64,000 bases of DNA from Lepidodermella squamata (Eukaryota; Gastrotricha): contig JBLDXI010000017.1 of the NCBI GenBank assembly GCA_047495785.1, forward strand, positions 3,658,001-3,722,000. Reading direction: 5' to 3'. Shown in pieces: positions 50,578 through 60,915 of the stretch. The notes below the pieces were generated by a model. The model saw only the letters and a list, made by a program, of their open reading frames with translations, was not told the DNA's origin and searched no databases. The translations under genes were made by a program, and so were the position numbers. Within the stretch, counting starts at the first letter, position 1. Each line of letters starts with the position of its first letter.

Positions 50578-52963
50578 TTCTCCCAAAGCATGTGACAGTT
50601 CACTGGCCTCGGCTTTGTTCACTCGACATCATCTTCATCATCGCCGCTCGTTGTCGGCATTGATGATAGTATAATACCACTTATGGCTTTTTTGCCTTCT
50701 CTTTTTGGCATTGTTTTACTCGACAAAACACGACAGTGACGCCCATTTTTACGGCTGTGATGATGATTATTATTTGCTCATTGGTTATATCATCGCCTTA
50801 TATACTACACGCGCTTTGCTCCCCCTCCAACTTCTGCCTCACTTGAAAATCTTTTCAATATCATCTAAATAATCGCACTTCATTCTGCGAGCCAGCAACA
50901 AATAAACCACTACATATAAGCCACATTTCTTTGTCTTGAAAACGTTGCCGAAAAACAATTTGAAGTAAACAGCCTTTGAATGCTTCAATTCAATTGAAGT
51001 TCGCAATTATGGAGGCTATTAAGCTCTTGATTGCATATATTTTCGCTGGATTTTTTGAAAACCCAACTATCCAAGGCAGTAGCTCTTCTATCCCAGAACC
51101 CCGCGTACTTTTTAAACAGCGGGCTCGATATACGATTTTTATACCTGCTGCGCAAAAATTGTTGATACTGCTTACCCGCGCCTGTGTATATTTTTGGTCT
51201 GCGCCATTGTACAACCAACTACCAGATTCTCTTTTTGCCTCACGTAATTAAGACGCCCCGTAACAGAGTCGGGCCATAAAAAAAATTCCTAGCAAATCGA
51301 TTCGGCGCTGTTGTTGTTATTGTAATTTATCGTCTGCGGGCGTTCTCACTGCTCTCGGCTTCGTTGGGTAGTTCATCGGAGCCGGTTGGGCGCGCTTTTA
51401 TCGCAGCAGCAAGATGGCGTGATAAGCATGCGCTTAGACGCCAAACAAAGTTATTGCGCAATATTCGCTCAAAAACACGACGCTGATTCTCCGCAGAAAC
51501 CAAAAATAGCATATTAATCGCGCATAAAAATGATCAGGATAATAACTTCTGTTAGTCAATTATCATGCGTGCTATCCTGTATTTGGCAACACGGATAGCT
51601 CCTACACCCCTTCATAGATGTGTAAAAACTGAATAGTCAACGATTTATCGAATAATTCATAAGTACAATTAATTAATTCTGGCCTTCTTTTTACATATCG
51701 GTCAAATATCCTGTATAATTTCTTTTCGCTTGGCTGGCACCCTGCATACAAAATTTTCGCAACCTATATCGATTTAAAAGCAGAAATAAAATTCTACAAA
51801 TCGCGGTCGTGTTTTGACGTTTTACGTGACAGCGATATAGTTCGCCTCGAATTTTCTGGTATCATTTACGTAATTTGCACGTAAAATTCTGTCAACACCA
51901 CCTTTAGTCAAATTGCGGCACGCTGCACGTGGGTTGAAAAAGCGGTGTCTTAGCGTATTCTGCACCTTGGTTAAGGCGCAAAATTTGCATCAGATGTCAG
52001 CTCAGAGCAACACGCCGTCGAGTTAATAGCTTCTCGGATGATTTAATTACTGGTAAAGAATGTCTTATTTACTTTCTACGGACCATCGTTTCCTCCCATT
52101 TTTTCTCCCGTGGGCCATCGGCGTCTAGTGGCGGCACGAGGGCTTTTTCCTTGTATCAAGTTGCTGAAAACAGGCGCGTACCTGACTGCTGGTTTACATA
52201 CACTTTTGGAGCCCTGCTTGTGCCAAATAGAGGATTTCGGCCAAGCGTCGGCATAAATATTTGCTGGCCCTTATCTGTGTGTAATTATACGTAGTGATTT
52301 CGCCGATAGCCAGTCGCATCAGTAATCGAATAGCCTCTTACCCTCATCATCATCATTACTACGATACATTTTTTTATTTGTAGGCTTTTTTAATACAATT
52401 TAGTTCCGGCACTCGCCGCGGCTTGTTGACTTTTTGCACTCAACGGCATATAGGAAGAAAATGCTTCTTGGCTATCGTTCTGTCCACTGATTCTGACAAT
52501 ACGCTGAATATACCCTCATTATAAAGTCATCGCAGATTTTTCGTTTATCTAGCACGTCAAACAAAGAGGTAATAACGTGTTTATATTTTTTCATTAAAAA
52601 CTAATTGAAATGTAACAATGCCCTAAGAATAACGAACAGTTTTTAATTCACAGGTCGTGAGTGTTAGAGGGTTATGCTTGAATTTGTGGGTTTTGCAGGT
52701 GACGGCGTTGAATAATTGACAGTTAGTTATACACAGGCTGCTATACTCCAAACTTCAATTTAATCGTTTACGATTTTCTTTTCACGGATTAGGCCTTCGG
52801 CGAAATTTTCAACTTGAAAATTCCGCCTAACAAAAAATTCCGGTTCTTAAATAAGGCCAAAAGCCATGAAAATTGCAGTGTTGTTAGTTGTTTTAGAATA
52901 TGTCACATGTTTTATTTGACTAAGCTGTAAAATTAATTTTTCTCAGCCGATTGGCGATAGATA
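48379..52963. other. Large gap between the golgin and RhoGEF genes
   Basis: About 4.6 kb. A possible poly(A) signal AATAAA at about 48560 may end the golgin transcript. A probable splice acceptor at 52944-52946 precedes the RhoGEF start codon, so one or more noncoding RhoGEF exons and a long intron probably lie here. No coding exon, tRNA or transposon was recognised. Confidence 0.5.
50551..50578 (+). repeat. (ATT)9 microsatellite
   Basis: Nine uninterrupted ATT units in the noncoding region. Confidence 0.9.
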
Positions 52964-55697
52964 ATGCTCCGGCGACCAAGTACTGACACTGCCGGAGCGA
53001 GTGCCATTATACAACCTCGCAGCAGCACGTGCAGTGAAGCGTCGACAGTGAGCAGCTCGAAAAACGGCGATCCAACAGTGGCGAGCGTCGGGGTGCGCCA
53101 CGCCGTGTCGCCAGCCGCGCTTACTACCTCATCGTCGGCAGCATTGATGAGCCGGAGCGCTTACGAGCCTTCGAAGCCAACTTCGTCCTTATCGATGTCT
53201 TCTGCCACTTCAGGAACTGGCACGGCGTCACCTGTTTCGGGCTCGTCCCCACGCATTTCGAATTGTTCTTCGACATTGGCACTAAACGAGCCCGTGGCGC
53301 TGACGACGGCTGATCGAATCATCCGAGAACTTATTGATACCGAGACAGCATATGTCCGGGATCTCGAGGATGTTATTATAGGCTACATCGTGCCGTTGCG
53401 CATTGAACGCATCATCTCGGAGTCCGATCTGGAAACAATATTCAGTAACGTCGAAGAAATTTACTACTTGAACAAGCGCCTGCTCATGCGCATGCACAAG
53501 GCCGTCGACCGCGCCTCAGGAGCACCGTCACTTGCCGTTATCTCGCGTTGCTTCAGCGAGAAAACGTACTGCGATAAACTGGTGCACACTTATCGGCGAT
53601 ACTGTTCATCGTTCGCTGCTGCTTCGGCTCGCCTCGAATTCATTCAGCACAGCCATTCCTACGCCAATGTAACGCGTCATATACGCGAGCTTCAGACGTC
53701 CCTGGGTCACACCCTACCGCTGTTTGCCTACTTGCTCAAACCTGTGCAACGAATCCTTAAATATCAGCTTCTGTGGCAGGTATTAAATCTTTCTGAGATA
53801 AAATACTTTGGTTTCATCGTCTTTTTTATTGTAGAAACTGGCCGAACAGTATGAGGCATCGACTCCAGAACATGCGATGGCATTTGATGCTGCTCTAAGC
53901 ATGATTCATATAGCTCAGCTGATCAACAGCTGTATCTCTCTGCCTAACTCATCAGCATCCCAGCAGTCACAGAGCGTGACCGAACCAGCGCCAGCAAAAT
54001 CAAGCACCTGGCGCTCGGCAATGACGACCAGCGCAATCCTGCCCAGCTTCGCATCGGCAGCGAACCTCAAACCGCACGCGCCTCCACCGAAACTTATGAA
54101 GCCCGAAGCGCTGCCTGGGCAGCCGTCTCTTCTACGCGTTGTTGTCATGCAGGGTCAGCTGCACATGCGTGGTGCAAAGAATCCGCGACATGTCATTCTG
54201 TTCGATACGATGCTAGTCGTTTACAAGGTGCATCGAATGTGGCGCAAATCCCAGGAGCAAGAGCAACTCATCCACCAAGTATCTATTCCCGTCTCAAATT
54301 TACGTCTCATTGAGCAACCCGAGAAAGCATCGTGTTCTTTCGCAGTCGAAGCCGCCGTAGAGCCACGTTCCTCGTATAACTTTCAAGCTGATTCTATAGA
54401 AAAGAAAGCAGCGTGGTGCGAAGCGATTCGCAATGTTGTTGCCAACAGCGCGACACCCAGCTCTGGTCGAAAGCCCGTTGGAACTACGGCGCCTAATAAA
54501 CGACATACTGTCTTGATGACGTCATCGATAACCGTAAATCCAACTAACCCTGAACTTGATTCTCTGGCGCCAAGGCGTTCCGCATCGCCATTTATCGGGC
54601 TTGGGGAAAGCGTTGGGTCGAAGTCGTCGACGCCGTCAGACTTGGGTGGCCACTTACCGCGGAGTTCTTTGAAGAGCCAAAACCCGGCACCGGTGCGATT
54701 TAGCAGTGTTGGAAGCGGGGTCGCCACCAGCCAACCAGCCGAACTCAAAATGGACGATACCGTTAGTGGGGTATCGCCGCTCTGGGTCGACACGACGATA
54801 AACGCAGGTCCGACGATCAATCGCACAGATTCGGAGAAATGGCGCGAGCGGCAGAGTCGCTACAAGACGAAATCAGCGACATTGAACCGGCGAGGCCACA
54901 GCGAACAACGCTTTCAGGACCCGGGCGAAGATGACTTGTTCTGCAATGCGGACAAGTCATCGGCAGTCTCGTCGCAAAACAAGCGCACAAAAATGCGAGT
55001 GTTTGTACCCTGGCAGCATGCGCTCAATAGGCGCGCTTTCGTGCGACGACCGTCGTTTATCAGCGCTGCGCACTTGTTGCATGTTGCGCGGCAAAACAGG
55101 CCGGCGATAGCTGTGTCCGACGTTGGCGAAGCTTGCACTGGCGGTCAGCGAACGCCGACTCTGCCTGTTGACGCGAACCAGAGGCGCTTTTCTCGGTCGA
55201 ACGGGCTGCGACGCTTCTTTGACGCTGTGGCTAAAAAGTTCAAGCCGAGCGATCGCGCCAATAAGTCATTCGTTTATACCTCAGCAGCCGAAATGGAAAA
55301 TGAACCCAAGCCGCTGCTACCTCATGTGTCATCTCTGGTCAACAGTGCAGCGGCGAACACTGGGAATCTCGCTTATGTTAGAGTCACTCCGCTCGTCGCT
55401 GGCGGTTGCCAGAGTCCTGGGCCCAGCGAGCGGGCGTCCACAGCCGAGCTGAAGGCGTCCAACGCGGGCAAGACCGTAGAACGCATATCTGGGCTATCCC
55501 GAGTAGCGCAACCCGTTCCGAAACAGGTGTCTTGCTCCGCCTTGTTCACGCCTCGCCACGCGTCTCTGCAGGCTCATCAACGGCAAGCAGTTGGCAAGCA
55601 GTTCGGTTTCAAAAAGAAATCCGAAGCCATGGGACAGCGTACGGCTATAATCGCTCATTGGGCAGCGTCCGGTGCACCACGCGATGTTTTTGTTTAA
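52964..55697 (+). CDS. Rho guanine nucleotide exchange factor, PLEKHG family
   Basis: Activates Rho-family GTPases at membranes or actin. Two exons, 52964-53779 and 53835-55697, give 892 residues. After a Ser/Thr-rich N-terminus, a DH domain (about 115-305) shows IIRELIDTETAYVRDLEDVI in CR1 and LPLFAYLLKPVQRILKYQLL in CR3, the latter nearly as in PLEKHG1-3. A PH domain (about 370-480) contains VILFDTMLVVYK and the terminal Trp helix KKAAWCEAIRNVV. The long tail is basic and Ser-rich with no recognised domain. The start ATG has an in-frame TAG six bases upstream and a splice acceptor 17 nt upstream, which fixes it well. The gene converges on DNAAF3. Confidence 0.88.
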
Positions 55698-55834
55698 TTT
55701 TTTGTTTGCCTTATTTTATACGACACGAATATTGCCTACCATCTACGTATTACACTTGGCTCGGCGTCTCGCGTGAAAACGACTCAAAATTGAAAATCGA
55801 AAGCACTATTATAATATCGTAGTGGTTTTTCAGC

Positions 55835-55840
55835 TTTATT
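55835..55840 (-). terminator. Possible poly(A) signal of DNAAF3
   Basis: AATAAA on the minus strand, about 150 bp past the DNAAF3 stop. Confidence 0.45.
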
Positions 55841-55940
55841 GCTTAACTGAAACAAATTACAATTTTATGTCGAATCGAGTTAATACTGAGATGAATGAAG
55901 AAGATGACTGCGCTGATAAATTTAAAGAATTCAACAAATG

Positions 55941-55946
55941 AATAAA
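55941..55946 (+). terminator. Possible poly(A) signal of the RhoGEF gene
   Basis: AATAAA on the plus strand, about 245 bp past the RhoGEF stop. With the signal at 55835 it implies that the two 3'UTRs overlap. Confidence 0.45.
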
Positions 55947-55990
55947 ATGACACGTTGAGCGAATGTTTTCAGTTTTTGTTTTCAGCGCCA

Positions 55991-57880
55991 TTAAGAATTT
56001 CCATCGATAACTCGGCGTAAGATCAAAGCATTGTCTTCAGAATTTGGCTCCTTCTCTTCCTGATTTGATGATTCCGGAGCAGATGGTCGCTCAAAATTGA
56101 AAAACAGAAATGCGCAGTGAGAAGGCGATTTATCGTCTGATTTGGGGTTCTTAACGCTAGGCTTTCCACCAAATGACACTAGTTTTTCAGTTATCACTTC
56201 GTTCAGGCGAGTGGCTTGTTCGTGGGTTAATTCGACCAAATATCTTCCAGTTTCCGCGGCAATTTTACATCCATCGCGGAGGGTGGCAGAGCAAAATTGT
56301 TGATTCAAGGTATGGAACAAGCTTACTGAGACAAAGACCGCGTCAAACAGCTGATTGTACTTTTCTTTCTTAGGCAGAAAATCCATTGCCGTCATGGGCA
56401 AGAAATGAATTTTGATCAGACGAGACAGTCGAGAAGTAACCGCTACATCTGATTCCGGAGCAGGCGATTCCGTATCTATTTCTTCTGGCACTTCTTCGAT
56501 TACAGCATTTTTACCAATTGTCTTATCGGGGTCGAAGTTGACATTGCCAGTTGATATTGCATATAGCAATTTCATCAATCGCTTTTGAGCTATGAGAGGT
56601 GCAACAGTTGCCGTATATGGGCGCTCGCCAGCATTCACCTTTTCGACTTTTGAATTCAATTGCGTTTCCTCAGTCTCCGGCTCCATAATGACACTGATAT
56701 ATGGCGAAACCACAATATCGCCCCAGAATGCACAGCGAATAGTTTTATCCCCAGTGCGCTGTTAGAAAAATTATGAATGGCATAGTCTTGGCAATATCAT
56801 TTGCAACAGGAATTTACATCAGTCAATACAGCTGCTGTAACCACGGTTTGGTTTGCTTCAGAATAATCTGCCTCGCGCAGTTCGAATGCAAGTCCTGTTC
56901 CGCGCCACCGACAATAGTCACCTGGTTTCAATTTTGTTATTCAGTTATTCAATGAAAGTGATGATTATGTTTTACCAGGAGACATCAGCTTGCTAATTTT
57001 CGAGTCTCTTTCGCACATCCTCATGTTATAATCCCAGTCGAAAACTCCCCGCTGAGAGTCGTACCTAGTTCCTAAGAATTGGCGCAGGCGAACATCCCTA
57101 AACAATTTCCACATCCAAGTGATACAATTGTTCGCAAAAGTGGCTTACCAGAACAACTTAGGATCTAATTTGGTCTTTTCAGAACGCCAGAATTTGAAAA
57201 TACTCTCTAGACCGTCGATCTCTTTATGCTACATATTACAATAAAGTTATTATTCACGTAATGAATCTTAGTATTACCTTCAATGCTTTCAAGTCAATGA
57301 ATGGCAGGACTTTCGCCATATCATTTTCCAAATCAGTGATTAGCCTTGCAAAAGACTTATTATGCCCAAATCATCCGGCGTACATTTAGAAACTTACTTT
57401 ACCAACTCAGATCCACTCTTTTGAATGAAATCTTTAGTCGCGTGCCTTATTAGTAGATTGCCATGAATCTCCAGATAAAGCTCGACCTTCTCTAGTAACG
57501 ATACATGATATCAACTGACAAATAACCCAGATCGATCTTACCACTTAAACTGAGGATTGAGTTACTTCTCGAAATGAGGTAAAGCTGCAAAATCATCCGA
57601 GCGTAAATTTCCAGCCTTGCTTCAGAAATGTATATCTTGAAAATCAGCGCAGTTGACATCAATTATGCAAGAAAATTAGAGAGATACTAACATTAATCGG
57701 CTCTTGAATTGGCTGCTTGGAATCAATCTCTAGCAAATGATCCAATGTTGCCATCACATGTCGGAGATCACCTGCTCCAAGCAGCAAAATGTTTCGACAG
57801 ATTGAGCCGTCTTTAAGAAGCAGCATATCAAGCGGTGGGGTGAAACCCCAGCAGTTAATATTTCCGCATCCATTAACCAT
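55991..57880 (-). CDS. Dynein axonemal assembly factor 3
   Basis: Cytoplasmic factor that helps preassemble outer and inner dynein arms before transport into cilia or sperm tails. Eight short exons, 57880-57692, 57635-57542, 57491-57398, 57344-57278, 57228-57149, 57097-56976, 56921-56818 and 56758-55991, give 505 residues; human DNAAF3 is about 541. Matches run the whole length: NCWGFTPPLDMLLL near the start, LYLEIHGNLLIRHAT, LESIFKFWRSEK, LRQFLGTRYDSQRGVFDWDYNM, YCRWRGTGLAFELREADYS, CAFWGDIVVSPYISV and a C-terminal FLPM..DFLPKKEKYNQLFDAVFVS. All junctions preserve phase. The start follows a possible acceptor by 16 nt. Confidence 0.9.
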
Positions 57881-59209
57881 CGTTTGCAAGTAATGGCTAT
57901 AAGAGGAAGATACAAGAAATTCGAAGAGGATAGACAAAGACCAGAGACACGTAAAGCTAAGATTAAAAAAGACATGCCTCTACGAAAGGCATTCCTCCAC
58001 AAAAACAGAAAAACCGCAGATTCACCTGTGACTAGCCCTCTCATGGATGGGCGTGAGGGGCGCCCGCACTTTACGCCATCCTTTAATCGATGATTTCATG
58101 GATTGGACACTGTATCCAAGACCAGGGACGCTATTTTGTAAAACATAATTTTTATGTTATAAGCAAGAATAAACAATATATTGATTAAATGTATAAAATT
58201 ATGTCAAAAATTAGCATCTAACAAAATTTGAACACGACGACGGCCCGCCGCGTCGCTAGGTAAGTTTTAGCTTTTTGCGAATTTTGAACTTGCCCAGCTG
58301 ATCACCATTTGCGCTGCAAAGCAAACTGATGTGTGTTCATTGTTGGCCTCTCTTCTGTCTTTTATTATTTACGGTAAAATAGTTGAAGGTGTTCTTTAAA
58401 TCTCGAATAGAATTGAAGATTTGATCATTGATGAGGTTGCCTCCAAGCCTTTGCATGTAGACTGCAGACTGCAGACTCGTTACACTGTTCGTTATTCATT
58501 CCTTCGGCATCATTGTAACATTAAGCACATTGCGATGTCTCTGGTTCTCATACTGCTCTATGCTCTATATGAAGGAGCTGTCCCTTGTCCCTTGCTGGCA
58601 AGTAGTGGGTCGTGGTTTGTCCATTGAGGACAGACTGAGTATTTATTCTGAGAGCCAATAATAAATAATTATAACTACTCTACAGCGGGTGTCAACCGTC
58701 GATTTTCCTTTTCTAGCTAAGCTTTATTTACAACTCTGAATGAACTGAACATATTTGAGATTTTTACTCCATCCTCCATCCTACATCCTGATTACAGCGA
58801 GCTAGCAGCTTTGTAGTCAACTTCTGACTCGGGCTTTTATCTGATTGCGGCTTCTTCGTTAGTAAAGGATGGCGAAACATTTGACAGCTGATTGCTTCAT
58901 GCCTCCTAAGTTATGATTTCCGTTTAGGTTAGCCATTTCCTTGTTATGAATCAACCGTCTTCAGTCGCTCAGCTTCATCAACTTCGCGTTTATGGCCTTT
59001 CCCATTTGTGCTATTAGATGAAATGAATAGGTAAAAGATAGTCTTTCGTCTATCTTTTATAGAATATGATTAGTAATGGTGGAAGCCAAGTTCTCTGTTA
59101 TCGTTGAGCCTTCCGGTCTCAGTTGTAGACTTGGCGTTTTCCGTCCAGCAATCGCCTCGCTTTCCTCAGTTATATCTTTTTTTTACGTTTGTAGTTATTT
59201 GAATTTGAA
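57881..59209. other. Divergent upstream region of DNAAF3 and TFAP4
   Basis: About 1.3 kb between divergent genes. A good donor, CTAG/GTAAGT at 58259-58265, can pair with the acceptor at 59193-59194 to make a noncoding first exon for TFAP4. I looked for an RFX X-box that might mark DNAAF3 as a ciliary gene and did not see a convincing one. A small tandem of GACTGCA units lies near 58460-58478. Confidence 0.5.
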
Positions 59210-60537
59210 ATGGAAATGCCTCTTCGGCGATCAACAGCTGGAGAAGGCGAAATTTCAGCTATCCGTCAAATATATCGCACGAACCCTGTTTCGCATACAG
59301 TTTCTCCCAAGGTTCATGTTGATAAAGAGCGAAAAATTCGTCGTCAAATTGCAAATAATAATGAGCGAAAACGAATGCAAAACATAAATAATGGCTTCGA
59401 AAAGTTGAAAAACTTGTTACAACTTGACGAAACTGACAAATTCATCAGTAAATCAGCATTACTTGAGGTAGGATTGAAGTGTATATTTCCTAATTATCTA
59501 AAGTTTTTTTCAATTAGACAACCGCGCGGCATATTAGTGATCTCTACGCCGAACGGGAACAATTGCTTTCTGAGATAAAGCAGCTCCGACAATATATTAG
59601 AGAAAGGATAGGGGAAGAGCCAGAAATTATTAACACAGTAAAATATCACGATTCGGATTCTGTCATGGAAGAAGATCAGCTTGAGGATGAGGAAGCAAGC
59701 AACAACAGCCAAGAGCCATCTTCCTCCTCCATAATCGTGAGTGCCAATGGCTCCATTAATCCCTTGTCACCTTCCTCAGGAACTCTTTGCTCACCTCTCG
59801 ACAATGCGGAAATCACCGACAAAGCTAAGCGAAACATCCAGTTTGGCTTAGAAGATAGATTATGCCTTGATTCGACGTGGCAATCAACTGTTGCGGCCGA
59901 AAACCATCTTCCGAAATCGAGAAACCGAGTTTCAGCTCATCACCCTCGTAGCATGGTTTCCAATGAGTCTTCGATTGAAGTCAGGCAAGAAAATGCATTG
60001 AGCTTCGAAGACTCCACCGGGCGAAATAATTTGGAAATTATTTTAACGGCCATTCAACATATAGAAAGTTCTGGTCATGATACTCTCGCCGTATCGAGCA
60101 ATCCATGCGCTAATGACAACGATGGCGTGGCTTCATCGGAATTCCAAGATCAGTCAACAGCTGATGAAGAAATGAATTCTCGCTCATCTGCTCCCAACCA
60201 AAATGGGGTGCGCAGACACACTGTATTGGTTCATCCGATCAGTAGAATCGACGCGACACGTTCGCATCAACAACACCATTCTCAGCAAATGCAACAGTCT
60301 CATTCTCAGCCACCGCTTCAAAGGATTCCGACAATTCTTCTTCACCGCGTAGCTACCTCGCCTAGTTCTAGCAATGTTCGAGTCGGTACAGCACAACAAT
60401 CGGGCTCGAGTATTAAGGCTGTTTCGGCCAATCAGATCACGTCCAACATATTGGTGTTGAACAGTCCGACTGTGACCCTAACGGGTGCCGACGGTGGCGA
60501 GCTGCAGTACCATCTTGCCGCTGTCACCAATAAATAA
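59210..60537 (+). CDS. bHLH leucine-zipper transcription factor AP-4 (TFAP4/cropped)
   Basis: Binds CAGCTG E-boxes as a homodimer and controls proliferation genes. Exons 59210-59467 and 59518-60537 give 425 residues. The basic region and helix 1 are RKIRRQIANNNERKRMQNIN (residues 41-60), close to the RRIRREIANSNERRRMQSIN of human AP-4 as I recall it. FISKSALLE then leads into helix 2 and a leucine zipper (HISDLYAEREQLLSEIKQL). A further AP-4 signature, NNLEIILTAIQHIESS, recurs near the middle. The tail is Ser/Gln/His-rich. The frame upstream of the ATG is open to a splice acceptor at 59193-59194, so a few extra N-terminal residues from an earlier exon are possible. Confidence 0.93.
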
Positions 60538-60915
60538 AATTGCCTCTCCTCTTTCTGTTTCCGTGCATATTTGTTCGTTGATTTTTATTTAAATGTTCAT
60601 GCTGTTACTCATGGAAAATAGGTAACTTATCTGTTTTTACAGTCGTTGTTGTTTACTGGCGTTTGATGCCTCTGTACTTCATACATTACTTATCGCTCAC
60701 TTTCTCGTGGGATTTCTGATATAAAACACATCTCAATGATTTTTCGCTTTGTTATATTTAGACCAATCTCTTGTTAAAAATCAAATTTATTGCAAGCGAT
60801 CATTTTTTGTTGATATTTCTGGGCACAAATCAAGCAGGTAATCCACACATTTATCTTCAAGCAACCGCCCCTAACTTGCCATTTGTTTTTCGTCTCACAG
60901 GTAAATTGTTGTTTG
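60538..60915. other. Gap between TFAP4 and the patched-related gene
   Basis: 378 bp. TFAP4 3'UTR and the upstream region of the next gene; a possible splice acceptor ends at 60900. Confidence 0.5.

Noticed and set aside
48900-52900. Scattered short frames between golgin and RhoGEF genes
   Set aside because: None has a family motif or forms a phased exon chain; many use non-ATG starts.
57893-58093. Small Lys/Arg-rich plus-strand frame overlapping the DNAAF3 5' end
   Set aside because: At 66 codons it is marginal in length, has no recognisable family, and has no supporting splice or promoter context. It may still merit a check against transcripts.
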